From: Arachnia propionica
Lineage (GTDB): Bacteria; Actinomycetota; Actinomycetes; Propionibacteriales; Propionibacteriaceae
Direction: 5' to 3'
Length of the DNA: 64,000 bases
Assembly: GCF_037055325.1 (NCBI RefSeq)
Contig: NZ_CP146373.1
Coordinates: 744,001 to 808,000, forward strand
Under the pieces are notes generated by a model that worked only from the letters and a program-made list of their open reading frames with translations, searched no databases and was not told the DNA's origin. The translations under genes were made by a program, and so were the position numbers. Below are positions 45,580 to 54,156 of the stretch, piece by piece; the first letter of the stretch is position 1, and each line of letters begins with the position of its first letter.

Positions 45580-45621
45580 ACCGCCCGGTACCGACCCATG
45601 GCGGGTTCGATACCGGGCGGT
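45580..45621 (-). terminator. Terminator of the lactate operon
   Basis: An 11-bp stem (45621-45611 with 45590-45580) encloses a 20-base loop that itself has partial pairing; TTT follows on the minus strand. It lies 15 bases after the lutC stop. Confidence 0.65.
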
Positions 45622-45635
45622 CGTGTTCCTGGTCG

Positions 45636-46289
45636 TCAGTTCTCTTCGAGGATCACGAACAGCTTCCGGGGGCCGTGCACTCCCTCCACTCGGGACAGCT
45701 CGATGTCGCTGGTTGCTGAGCCACCGCTGATCCAGGTGATGGGCCGTCCGGCCTGCACCGAGTCCTTGAGCCGGTGCACCGCCTCTGGCACGTCGGAGAC
45801 GACACTATCGGCGGTGACCACGCACACGTGACGGTCCGGCACCAAGGTCAGGGCGCGCCGTCCCTGGTCCTCTGCATGGTCCAGGCAGATGGTTCCCGTC
45901 TCGGCCATGGACACCCGCGATCCTGTGAGGACCGCGTCGATGGAGTTCAACTGCTGGTGGCTGAGGTTCTCGTCACGAATCACCTCGAGGCCGCCGGCGG
46001 TCACGGCGTTCACCCAGGCGGTAGGAACCCCGTCGGGCACAACCACGGTCTGCGCGCCGAGTTCCTTCAGGGCGGCGACGATCGCTTCACCGGTCCCGGT
46101 CGCCGGGGAACGCACGATCTTGGCCTTGTAGTCGAGGATGTTCTCCACGAAGGTTTCGAGCACGTCATCCAGCGGGGTTGGCTGGTTGTATGCCCACGTG
46201 ATGGGCACGTCCTTGACCGGATCCTTCTCCTGGATGTCCTCGGTAGCGGCCCGGACACGGGCCAGAATGTCATCGCGAGCGCTGCTCAC
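45636..46289 (-). CDS. lutC: Lactate utilisation protein C (LutC/YkgG, DUF162)
   Basis: A 217-residue member of the LUD domain family, the third subunit of the L-lactate dehydrogenase complex LutABC, which oxidises L-lactate to pyruvate. The C-terminal half has the typical SRVSMAETGTICLDHAEDQGRRALTLVPDRHVCVV and the WISGGSATSDIELSRVEGVHGPRKLFVIL tail. The GTG start at 46289 overlaps the lutB stop (GTGA). Last gene of the operon, closed by a terminator. Confidence 0.95.
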   Translation of the reverse strand: MSSARDDILARVRAATEDIQEKDPVKDVPITWAYNQPTPLDDVLETFVENILDYKAKIVRSPATGTGEAIVAALKELGAQTVVVPDGVPTAWVNAVTAGGLEVIRDENLSHQQLNSIDAVLTGSRVSMAETGTICLDHAEDQGRRALTLVPDRHVCVVTADSVVSDVPEAVHRLKDSVQAGRPITWISGGSATSDIELSRVEGVHGPRKLFVILEEN

Positions 46290-47776
46290 TTGGAGGCCTC
46301 CTCTTTCTCTCGCTTGGCCCACCACTTCCGGAATGATTCCTTCGGCGGCACCGGCAGGTCACGGGACCGACTCCAAGCGGATGCCGGGAACGGCATGGGA
46401 CCGAAATGGCTGCGTTTCTTGAAGATCCGGCCCGCCAGGCGGGAGAAGAACTGCACGAACGCGAGGTTGCGGCCGCGGGCCATGACCCAACCCACCACCT
46501 TGAAGATGACGGACTCGATGGTAGGACGGTGCGCGGTCTTCTTCTGCACCACCTTGTTGCGCATGTGCACCAGAATGTCCGAGATCGGAATCTTGACAGG
46601 ACACACGTCGTTGCAGGCCCCGCAGAGGCTGGAAGCGTAGGGCAGCGACTTGTCGACCTTCGATGCGACGCCCCGCAGCTGGGGGGTCAGGATGGCACCG
46701 ATCGGCCCGGGGTAGACGGAGCCGTAGGTGTGGCCGCCGACCCGCTCATAGACGGGGCACACGTTCATGCAGGCGGAGCAGCGGATGCAGCGCAGCGCTT
46801 CGCGACCGACCGGGTCGGACAACACCTTGGAGCGCCCGTTGTCCAACAGGACGACGTGCAGGTCCTGAGGCCCGTCACCGGGGGTGACACCAGTCCAGAT
46901 GGAGGTGTAGGGGTTCATCCGCTCCCCCGTGGAGCTGCGGGGCAGCAACCGCAGGAAGACCTCGAGATCCTCCCAGGTGGGCACCAGTTTCTCGATGCCG
47001 ACCACGGAGATGAGAGTCTCGGGCAGGGTCAGGCACATGCGTCCATTGCCCTCGGACTCGACGATCACGAGAGAACCGGTTTCCGCGACAATGAAGTTAC
47101 CTCCAGAGACCGCCACCTTGGAGCGCAAGAACTTCTCACGCAGGTGGACACGAGCAGCGCCAGCGAGTTCCGGCGGGTTGTCGCTGATGCCATCAGGTGC
47201 GGGGGCTCCCCACAGTCCCATCTCCTCCTTGAAGATCTCCCGGACCTCCGAACGGTTCCGGTGGATGGCGGGGACGAGGATGTGTGAGGGCCGGTCGTGA
47301 CCAAGCTGGACGATGAGCTCAGCGAGGTCGGTCTCCCACGCCGCGATCCCGGCGTCCTCGAGGGCCTCGTTGAGGTCGATCTCCTGGGTGGCCATCGACT
47401 TGATCTTCACGACCTCCTTGGTGCCCTTGGAACGGGCGATGTCGATGACGATCTTGTTGGCTTCCTCAGCATTCCGGGCCCAGTGGACGGTGATCCCGGC
47501 CGCGGTCATGGCCTGCTCGGCCTGGATGAGGTACTGGTCCAAGTGCCGCCCAAGGCGGTTCTTGATCTGCTCGCCGGCGACCCGCAGTTCCTCCCAGTTC
47601 TTCACCTCGGAGGCCCGGATGGCCCGCTTACCGCGGATCACAGTGGTGGCGTGACGCAGGTTGCGACGCAACTGCTGGTTCTGCAGGGCTCCCTTGGCCG
47701 CCTTGGGGAAGGCGGGCATCCCGAGGTAGGTACCAGTGGGGGGAGCCGGGGTCAGGCGTTCGCGGGTGGCGGTCAT
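46286..47776 (-). CDS. lutB: Lactate utilisation iron-sulfur protein LutB
   Basis: A 496-residue LutB/YkgF protein with an N-terminal LUD domain (about 70-300: KSMATQEIDLNEAL, AVSGGNFIVAETGSLVIVESEGNGRMC) and two 4Fe-4S motifs, CIRCSACMNVCPVYE (about 341-355) and CGACNDVCPVKIP (about 392-404). It carries electrons from lactate oxidation. ATG 47776 overlaps the lutA stop (ATGA). Membership of the lactate operon is clear from order and overlaps. Confidence 0.96.
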   Translation of the reverse strand: MTATRERLTPAPPTGTYLGMPAFPKAAKGALQNQQLRRNLRHATTVIRGKRAIRASEVKNWEELRVAGEQIKNRLGRHLDQYLIQAEQAMTAAGITVHWARNAEEANKIVIDIARSKGTKEVVKIKSMATQEIDLNEALEDAGIAAWETDLAELIVQLGHDRPSHILVPAIHRNRSEVREIFKEEMGLWGAPAPDGISDNPPELAGAARVHLREKFLRSKVAVSGGNFIVAETGSLVIVESEGNGRMCLTLPETLISVVGIEKLVPTWEDLEVFLRLLPRSSTGERMNPYTSIWTGVTPGDGPQDLHVVLLDNGRSKVLSDPVGREALRCIRCSACMNVCPVYERVGGHTYGSVYPGPIGAILTPQLRGVASKVDKSLPYASSLCGACNDVCPVKIPISDILVHMRNKVVQKKTAHRPTIESVIFKVVGWVMARGRNLAFVQFFSRLAGRIFKKRSHFGPMPFPASAWSRSRDLPVPPKESFRKWWAKREKEEASK

Positions 47777-48531
47777 GCTGTGGCCTCCTCGGTGTGGGCC
47801 AGGATCTCGGCCAGATGGATGGTTTTCACGCCCATGTTCATTCGGTGCATGATTCCGCCGATATGCATCAAACAGGCGTTGTCACCGGTGACGAGGTACT
47901 CGGCCCCGGTTGACATCACGTTGCGCGCCTTGTCGGCGCCCATCGCCACGGACACATCGGAGTTCTTCACGCAGAAAGTTCCGCCGAACCCACAGCACTG
48001 ATCGGCGTCGGGAAGCGGAACCAGGTCGATACCCCGGACGGCCTGCAACAGCTTGTAGGGTCGGTCACCCACGTGCGCAACACGCACGGAGTGGCAGGTG
48101 GGGTGATAGGTGACGCGATGCGGGAAGTAGGCCCCGACATCCGTCAGCCCCAGCACGTCAACGAGGAACTCGGTGAAGTCGTAGGTTCGCTTCACCAACT
48201 CCTCGGAGGCTGCCTTGAGGCTTTTGTCGCCGACATGCTCGGCCAGCATCGGGTGCTGGTGCCGGACCGCCCCGATGCAGGAACCGGAGGGACCGACGAT
48301 GTAGTCGTAGTCCTCGAAGGCCCGCACGTAGCTCTTGACGGTCGGCACGGCCTCCTTGAAGTATCCGGTGTTGGTCAGCATCTGGCCGCAGCAGGTCTGT
48401 TCCTTGGGGAACACCACCTTGCAACCCAGCCGCTCCAGCACCTTGACCACCGCAATGGGTGTGCCGGGGAACATGGTGTCATTTATGCAGGTGGCGAACA
48501 ACGCCACCGTCTTACCCGTTCCGGGTGCCAT
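47773..48531 (-). CDS. lutA: Lactate utilisation protein A (LutA/YkgE, CCG domain)
   Basis: A 252-residue protein with two CCG domains: EQTCCGQMLTNTGY and DADQCCGFGGTFCVK bind an iron-sulfur or heterodisulfide-reductase-like cluster. First of the LutABC proteins. ATG 48531 follows a purine-rich AGAGAG. It lies 90 bases after the permease gene, in the same operon. Confidence 0.95.
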   Translation of the reverse strand: MAPGTGKTVALFATCINDTMFPGTPIAVVKVLERLGCKVVFPKEQTCCGQMLTNTGYFKEAVPTVKSYVRAFEDYDYIVGPSGSCIGAVRHQHPMLAEHVGDKSLKAASEELVKRTYDFTEFLVDVLGLTDVGAYFPHRVTYHPTCHSVRVAHVGDRPYKLLQAVRGIDLVPLPDADQCCGFGGTFCVKNSDVSVAMGADKARNVMSTGAEYLVTGDNACLMHIGGIMHRMNMGVKTIHLAEILAHTEEATA

Positions 48532-48620
48532 ATCTCTCTCCTTCAAACAGATGAGGCAGTCCTTGTGGTTGGCCGACCCTGCCACCGGGTCGGCCAACCG
48601 TGAGATTCAATTATCGGTTC

Positions 48621-50348
48621 TCAGCCCAGCATCGGCGGAATCAGCCAGCTCAGCACCGGGGTGGACATCAGGCCTGCGAGCAGGCAGAGCAGGAACAGCA
48701 GGACGAAGCTCCAGGCGATGATCCGCCGCAGAATGGCCGATTCGCTTCCCGCCAGACCGATGGCGCTCGAGGCAATGGCCAAGGACTGGGGCGAGATCAT
48801 CTTGCCCACGACGCCACCTGCGGCATTAGATCCGACCAGCAGCTGCCGCATGCCGTCCACACCGAGAGCGGAGGCACTTCCGATTTCCTGGCCGACGTTC
48901 GACTGGAGCCCGGAGAAGAGAATGTTGGCGGAGGTGTCCGAACCGGTCACGTAGGTGCCGATCCACCCGAGCACCGGGGCCAAGAATGGATAGATGGCGC
49001 CAGCTCCAGCGATGAACGTGCCGAGCGCGAGGGTCTGACCGGAGTCGCCCATGACGTAGGCCAGAGCGACCACGGCCCCAATGGTGAGCATGGCGAACTT
49101 CATCTTCTTGACATTGACCCACAGCTCCTTGAAAGCGTCCTTCATGGACACCTTGTAGACGAGGGCGGTCAGGATGGCGACCAGCGCCAGCAGGATGCCA
49201 GGGGTGGATGCCCAGGGGAAGGCGAAAGTCCGGTGGGAGGCGGGAGCACCAGATGCGCTCAGCATCTCGGACAGCCCGGGCCACTGGAACCTGGCCCAAC
49301 CGGTCTTGCCACTGCCGTCGAGGGAGACAAAGAAATCCTTTACTGCTGGTATGGCGGCGATCCCAAAGACCACGATGACCATCAGATAAGGCACAAGAGC
49401 CATGAAGATTTTGTTACCGGTGAGGTTGGATGTGTCGGCGGCCTCCGTCTTGGCCGTCTCGGTCTCGAGCGCGGGGTCAACAGGGCGACCGATACGAGAC
49501 ACGACCTCCGAGTCACCTCCCGGCTTCCAGACCCGGGTGAAGGCGATCGCCACGGCGACACTGACCAGGGCGGCGACGAGCTCGGTCAGGGTGTATAGCG
49601 GGGTGGCGGAGACGATCCACTTGACGACACCAAAGGTCACGCCCACCACGAGGCCGAAGGGCCAACACTCCTTGATCCCCTTCTTGCCATCCATGACCGC
49701 GAGGAGCAGGAAGGGCACCACGAGGCACAGCATGGCAGTCAGCCTCCCCGTGGTCGGAGAGATGGAGAGCACGTTCTCAAATCCGCCCACTGCTGCCGCC
49801 TGGATAACGGGCAGACCGACCGCGCCGAAGGCCACAGGAACCGTGTTGGCGAGCAGGGCGATGAGTGCAGCGCGGATCGGCGAGAAGCCGACGGCTACCA
49901 GCATGGCGGCAGCAATGGCGACCGGGGCACCGAAGCCAGCGAGGGCCTCAAGAAGGCCACCGAAGCAAAAGGCGATCAGCAGGCCGAGCACGCGCGGGTC
50001 GTCGCTGATCAGGAAGAAGGTGTTGCGCAGGTCCTCGAATCGGCCCGAGATCACGGTCACCTGGTACATCCAGATGGCCATCAACAGAATCCACACGATC
50101 GGGAACAGACCGTAGATGAATCCTTGGAAGCTTGATGAAACGGCCATCATGACGGGCATCTTGAACGCCAGAATGGCCACGACGAAGGCCAAGGCCCAGG
50201 ACACGGCCCCGGCGATATGTGCCTTCCAGCGCAGCGCTCCGAGGGTGACGAGCATGCACACGATGGGGATGACGGCCACGAGGGCCGAGAGCCACTGCGA
50301 CCCGAGTGGATCAGCAGAAGGCTGAAATACCTCTAGGAGGGATGACAT
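48621..50348 (-). CDS. lldP: L-lactate permease
   Basis: A 575-residue transporter of the LctP/LldP family with about 12-14 membrane helices. Family motifs include LLEALAGFGAPVAIAAAMLV (about 137-156), FGAVGLPVIQAA, and near the C-terminus GSDTSANILFSGLQ and LVGSNAAGGVVGKMISPQSLAIA. It imports L-lactate (possibly glycolate) with protons. ATG 50348 is preceded by GGAG at 8 bases. First gene of the lldP-lutABC operon, whose promoter carries an LldR-like operator. Confidence 0.95.
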   Translation of the reverse strand: MSSLLEVFQPSADPLGSQWLSALVAVIPIVCMLVTLGALRWKAHIAGAVSWALAFVVAILAFKMPVMMAVSSSFQGFIYGLFPIVWILLMAIWMYQVTVISGRFEDLRNTFFLISDDPRVLGLLIAFCFGGLLEALAGFGAPVAIAAAMLVAVGFSPIRAALIALLANTVPVAFGAVGLPVIQAAAVGGFENVLSISPTTGRLTAMLCLVVPFLLLAVMDGKKGIKECWPFGLVVGVTFGVVKWIVSATPLYTLTELVAALVSVAVAIAFTRVWKPGGDSEVVSRIGRPVDPALETETAKTEAADTSNLTGNKIFMALVPYLMVIVVFGIAAIPAVKDFFVSLDGSGKTGWARFQWPGLSEMLSASGAPASHRTFAFPWASTPGILLALVAILTALVYKVSMKDAFKELWVNVKKMKFAMLTIGAVVALAYVMGDSGQTLALGTFIAGAGAIYPFLAPVLGWIGTYVTGSDTSANILFSGLQSNVGQEIGSASALGVDGMRQLLVGSNAAGGVVGKMISPQSLAIASSAIGLAGSESAILRRIIAWSFVLLFLLCLLAGLMSTPVLSWLIPPMLG

Positions 50349-50396
50349 GTCGAGAACTCCATCGTCCAGTTTTCTGGGCCCGGTCGGGCCCGTGGT

Positions 50397-50434
50397 TGGT
50401 CCGACCATAGCACATTGTCGCGACGGGGTGTCCA
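50397..50434 (-). promoter_or_regulatory. Promoter of lldP-lutABC with an LldR-type operator
   Basis: On the minus strand TGGACA (50434-50429) and TATGGT (50409-50404) are 19 bases apart. The palindrome TGGTCCGACCA (50397-50407) fits the LldR/FadR-subfamily pattern TNGTNNNACNA and overlaps the -10, so a repressor here would block initiation. Candidate regulator: the FCD protein at 55427-56128. Confidence 0.6.
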
Positions 50435-50496
50435 GTTATTTTCGTCCCGCGTTCAGGGGGTAAATGCCCTCCGCGAAGCAGCGATCCGGGCGGCCG

Positions 50497-51252
50497 TCAG
50501 GGCAGCCGCGCAAACACCACCACGTCGTCGAACCAGCGGAAGATGTGGGTGGTTTCGACGAACCCCGCGGCCCGGAGCGCACTCAGATGGAACTCCAGGC
50601 TGACCTTCACGATAGGAGATTTGTCGGACCAGCGTTCCTCCCACTGCCTCGCCTCGGCCTCCCAACCCGGCATGGAGCGCGCTGCCTCCCACCAGGCATC
50701 CCACGTCATGGCCCCAGCTTCGAGAGCAGCCAGGCGAAACCTCTCCCGTTGAGTCTCCGCAACCCCTTTCAGGAAAGGCTCGGTGGCCCCGTCAAAGTAG
50801 AGATGATCGGCGTTCAGGAATACCGCTCCCGGGTTCAGCACCTGCGGAAGAGCCACATAGAGACCCGCAAGTTTGTCGGGGCTCAGCCAGTGCAGGGCTG
50901 TCGCGCTGACCACCGCGTCGAAACGTTCCTGTCCCACCTTGCTGATCCAGCCTGGATCAGCAAGATCGATGTCAAGAAGTCTCATCCGCTCGCCGTGTCT
51001 GTTGGTTTCTCGTCCCAGACGCAGCAGGATCGGATCACGGTCGACGCCAACCACCTCGGCCTCTGGAAAACGATCGGCAACGGCGTCGCAGAGAGAACCG
51101 GGGCCGCATCCCAGATCCAGGACCCGCAGGGACCGGTCCCCGGGGTGGACGGCAGCCAGCATCTCCAACATTGCTCTGACACGCTGGTCACGGAATTCTA
51201 TGAAAGCGGTCTGCTGAACATGCCAGGCGGCGAGCAGTTCCTCCGGGTTCAT
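50497..51252 (-). CDS. Class I SAM-dependent methyltransferase in the corrinoid operon
   Basis: A 251-residue Rossmann-fold methyltransferase. SAM motif I is LRVLDLGCGPGSLCDAVADRFP (about 42-63) with EVVGVDRDPILL as motif II, LLDIDLADPGW and DAVVSATALHWLSPDKLAGLY following, as in the methyltransferase-11/25 family. The substrate is unknown. ATG 51252 overlaps the stop of the ATPase gene (ATGA), so it is translationally coupled to the corrinoid ABC transporter and presumably shares its riboswitch; a corrinoid-linked or methyl-transfer role is inference. Confidence 0.85.
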   Translation of the reverse strand: MNPEELLAAWHVQQTAFIEFRDQRVRAMLEMLAAVHPGDRSLRVLDLGCGPGSLCDAVADRFPEAEVVGVDRDPILLRLGRETNRHGERMRLLDIDLADPGWISKVGQERFDAVVSATALHWLSPDKLAGLYVALPQVLNPGAVFLNADHLYFDGATEPFLKGVAETQRERFRLAALEAGAMTWDAWWEAARSMPGWEAEARQWEERWSDKSPIVKVSLEFHLSALRAAGFVETTHIFRWFDDVVVFARLP

Positions 51253-52025
51253 TCGTTCTCCTTCGACTCGGTTTCGGGGCTGAAAATCAGGTGGGTAAGG
51301 TTCTCGTGCGCGATGCGGCGCACTCGCAGGTGATAGATGGGTTCGAGGATGTCGGGAGTCAACACTTCATCCGGGGTACCACTGGCCACGACCTCCCCGC
51401 CGTTGATCACAAGCAGCTGGGTGCAGAATCGTGCCGCCAGGTTCAGGTCGTGCAGTACCATCACAACCGCGCAGCCGAGTTCCGTGACCAGTCTCAGCAG
51501 AGAGAACTGGTGGTGTAAGTCGAGATGGTTGGTCGGCTCATCCAGGAGCAAGTGACTGGCCCGCTGGGCGATGGCCCTAGCCACCAGCACCCTTTGGCGT
51601 TCGCCACCGGAGAGCTGAGTGATGAGCCGGTCCGCCAGGTGGCTGGCCTCCACCCGTTCGAGGGCGTCGTTGATGATCACCCTGTCGGAGGCGTCTCCGT
51701 ACGCCACGAGGGTGCGTCGTGCTAGCCGACCGAGACCGACAGCGTCACGGACCTTCAGCGGCAGGGCCGTCTCGGTGTCCTGGGCAACCACGGCTATTCG
51801 GCGCGCGATTTCCCTACGTGGGAGCCGGGAGAGGTCGTCCCCGTCGATAACGACGGTGCCCCCGCTGGCGCGGAGGGCCCGGTTCAGGGCAAGAAGGAGA
51901 GTAGTCTTCCCAGAACCGTTCGGGCCCACCACCCCGACGACCTCGCCCGGCTCAGCGGTGAGGTGGGCCCCCGCGAGCACCACCCGACCGCCACGGGCCA
52001 CGCTGAGCTGATCGGCTTGAATCAC
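51249..52025 (-). CDS. btuD: Corrinoid ABC transporter, ATP-binding protein
   Basis: A 258-residue ATPase of the FecE/BtuD type. Walker A GPNGSGKTTLLLALN at 34-48, Q-loop VVAQDTETALP, signature QLSGGERQRVLVARAIAQ, Walker B LLLDEPTNHLD and switch His in MVLHDLNLAARF. Powers uptake through the permease at 54157-55197. GTG 52025 overlaps the stop of the preceding binding-protein gene (GTGA). Assignment to corrinoid rather than siderophore transport rests on the riboswitch. Confidence 0.9.
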   Translation of the reverse strand: MIQADQLSVARGGRVVLAGAHLTAEPGEVVGVVGPNGSGKTTLLLALNRALRASGGTVVIDGDDLSRLPRREIARRIAVVAQDTETALPLKVRDAVGLGRLARRTLVAYGDASDRVIINDALERVEASHLADRLITQLSGGERQRVLVARAIAQRASHLLLDEPTNHLDLHHQFSLLRLVTELGCAVVMVLHDLNLAARFCTQLLVINGGEVVASGTPDEVLTPDILEPIYHLRVRRIAHENLTHLIFSPETESKENE

Positions 52026-53023
52026 TTGTTCGCCGTCTTCTCCGCCAGCGTGGCAGCGCCCTCGACAGAGAGCACATTCGGTGGATCCGTCAGCACGAAC
52101 GGGATCACGACGAGATGGTCATTGACCACCGCCCTGAGTTGCTCCGCTCCACTGAAGGATTTGAAAGTCTGGATCGTCTCCTCATCGCTGGCACCCGACG
52201 AGAGCAGCACAATCCAGTCGGGGTTGCGGGCCAGGAGATCTTCCATGGAGCCATCGAAGACCCTGGTGGTGTTGTCACCGTAGACATTGGTGATGCCGTT
52301 CGCATCGAGGATGGGCTGGCTCATCGACGAGCTTCCATAGGCACTGAACCGGGTGGATCCCGCGGTGATGTAGAGCGCCGCTCCCGTTCCCCGACCCGAG
52401 GGCGCATCGGCCTTCAGCTTGGCGGTCTTCGCATGGATTTCCGCGATGACGGCGTTCGCCTTGTCCTCGACCCCGAAAATCTTGGCCAAGTTGTTGATCT
52501 CGCTGTCGATCAGCTCCCAGGACGCCTTCTCGACGGAGTACTTGGGGCAGTACGCCTCGGGAGAGTAGAGCTGAACCCCGGCCTTGGCCACCTGCTCTCG
52601 TTCGACTCCCTTGTCATAGCCGATCACCAGGTCCACGTGCGAGTTCAAGATCGTCTCGGTCGCGATTTTCACCCCACCGGTATCGGTTTTGCCCGCTTCC
52701 ACCGATTCGATGGCGTCGTGCTTGGCCTGGAGTTCCGGAGCAGCTGATCCGAAATGAGCGTCTCCAGCCCGCAGATTGATCTTGTCCATCAGCCCCAGGG
52801 CATCCATGTTCGACACACTGGTATCCCCGAGCACCAGCACCCTGGACGGCGGCGCATCGAAGTGGAGTGTCTGCCCGCAGCTGACGATGTCGACGGGATA
52901 TGCGCCGCCTCCAGACGCGGTAGCACTGCTGCTGGCGCTCTGGGCGGCGCGTTCGGCTGCCGAGGTTCCACAGGCGGTCAACAGGAGGGCTGCGGCACTC
53001 GCAAGAGCGATGATTCGTCTCAT
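52022..53023 (-). CDS. Corrinoid ABC transporter binding lipoprotein, copy 1
   Basis: A 333-residue lipoprotein of the BtuF/FecB fold. Signal peptide and lipobox LTAC place Cys18 as the lipid anchor, followed by a Ser/Ala-rich tether (GTSAAERAAQSASSSATAS). Two Cys residues, C49 and C159, are kept in both paralogues and could form a disulfide. Segments RVLVLGDTSVSNMDALGL and the two lobes around DLVIGYDKGVEREQV and PDWIVLLSSG fit a metal-chelate binding protein. ATG 53023 with AGGGAAG upstream. A tandem duplicate lies immediately upstream. Confidence 0.88.
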   Translation of the reverse strand: MRRIIALASAAALLLTACGTSAAERAAQSASSSATASGGGAYPVDIVSCGQTLHFDAPPSRVLVLGDTSVSNMDALGLMDKINLRAGDAHFGSAAPELQAKHDAIESVEAGKTDTGGVKIATETILNSHVDLVIGYDKGVEREQVAKAGVQLYSPEAYCPKYSVEKASWELIDSEINNLAKIFGVEDKANAVIAEIHAKTAKLKADAPSGRGTGAALYITAGSTRFSAYGSSSMSQPILDANGITNVYGDNTTRVFDGSMEDLLARNPDWIVLLSSGASDEETIQTFKSFSGAEQLRAVVNDHLVVIPFVLTDPPNVLSVEGAATLAEKTANK

Positions 53024-53065
53024 GACTTCCCTTTCAATGCTGTGCATTCGGTTGTGTGCCCCCAT

Positions 53066-53100
53066 GTTGTGGCCGGATGCCCCGCCCATCCGGCCACAAC
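53066..53100. repeat. Perfect 14-bp stem-loop between the two binding-protein genes
   Basis: GTTGTGGCCGGATG (53066-53079) and CATCCGGCCACAAC (53087-53100) enclose a 7-base loop. No T run follows on the minus strand, so it is more likely an mRNA-stability or partial attenuation element than a full terminator. Confidence 0.75.
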
Positions 53101-53120
53101 GATTTACCGCCGACCCCGGA

Positions 53121-54134
53121 TCAGCTCCCCGCGATCTCCTGGGACAGCTGGCTGGCTCCCTCAACGGACAGGGTTGTTGGCGGATCGGTCAGCGAGAAGG
53201 GCAGCACCACCACCTGGTTGTTGGTCACCGCCTTGAGCCGGTCGGCGCCGTTGAAGCCCTTGAACGCCTCCAAGGTCTGTTCTTTCGTCGCCTCGAGGGA
53301 GAGCAGCACGACCCAGTCGGGATTTCGTTTCAGGATGTCCTCCATGGACCCGTCGAAGACGCGGGTCGTGGTGTCTTCGTACGAGTTCTTCAACCCGTTG
53401 GCCTCGAAGATCGGCTGGACCATCGAGGAGGTTCCGTAGGCGTAGAAATTGCTCTGCCCAGGGGTGATGTAGAGCGCAATCCCGGTGGCGCCGGCGGCCT
53501 TGCCCTTCGCGTCGAGGGCATCAACATTCGCCTTGCGTTTCTCGATCACGGATGCGGCCTTGTCCTGGACGCCGAAAATCGAAGCGAGGTTGTTGACCTC
53601 GGTGTCGATGAGATCCCAGGTGGCGTGTTTGACCGAGTAGTTGGGGCAGAAGGCCGCCGGGGAGTACAGCTGCACTCCGGCCTTCTTCAATGCCTCCCGG
53701 TCAACGCCCTCCTCGTAGCCGATCACCAGGTCGACCTTGTTCTCCAGGACCACCTCGGTGGAGACCCTGACACCACCGGTTTCGATCTCGCTGGAGGCGA
53801 CCGCCTGAATTGCGTTGTACTTGGCCTGCAGTTCTTCCTGACCGGTGCCGAAGTTCTTGTCCCCGGCCCGCAGGGACAGTTTGTTCACCACCTCGAGGGC
53901 ATCGAGATCCGGCAGGCCGGTGCCGTTGAGGATCAAGACTTTCTTCGGCGCGGCGTCGAAATGAAGTTTCTCCCCACAGCTGTCAACCTCGGCAGGGAAA
54001 CCACTCTGCTGGTCGATACCCGGTGACGCCGTAGCGGAGGCGCTGGCGCTCTGGGAGGCCCGCTCGGCTGCGGAGGTGCCGCAGGCGGTCAGGGCGAGAG
54101 CCATCGCGGCAATTGGGCCAAGAAGCTTTCTCAT
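53121..54134 (-). CDS. Corrinoid ABC transporter binding lipoprotein, copy 2
   Basis: A 337-residue paralogue of the next gene: lipobox LTAC with Cys18, the same tether beginning GTSAAERASQSA, Cys53 and Cys163 at the matching positions, and near-identical segments TTRVFDGSMEDIL, RNPDWVVLLS and PFSLTDPPTTLSVEGAS. The copies clearly arose by tandem duplication but differ throughout, so they may bind different corrinoids or precursors. ATG 54134 is preceded by AGGAAA. It follows the permease by 22 bases. Confidence 0.88.
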   Translation of the reverse strand: MRKLLGPIAAMALALTACGTSAAERASQSASASATASPGIDQQSGFPAEVDSCGEKLHFDAAPKKVLILNGTGLPDLDALEVVNKLSLRAGDKNFGTGQEELQAKYNAIQAVASSEIETGGVRVSTEVVLENKVDLVIGYEEGVDREALKKAGVQLYSPAAFCPNYSVKHATWDLIDTEVNNLASIFGVQDKAASVIEKRKANVDALDAKGKAAGATGIALYITPGQSNFYAYGTSSMVQPIFEANGLKNSYEDTTTRVFDGSMEDILKRNPDWVVLLSLEATKEQTLEAFKGFNGADRLKAVTNNQVVVLPFSLTDPPTTLSVEGASQLSQEIAGS

Positions 54135-54156
54135 GAATTTCCTGTTCTTTCCGGAT

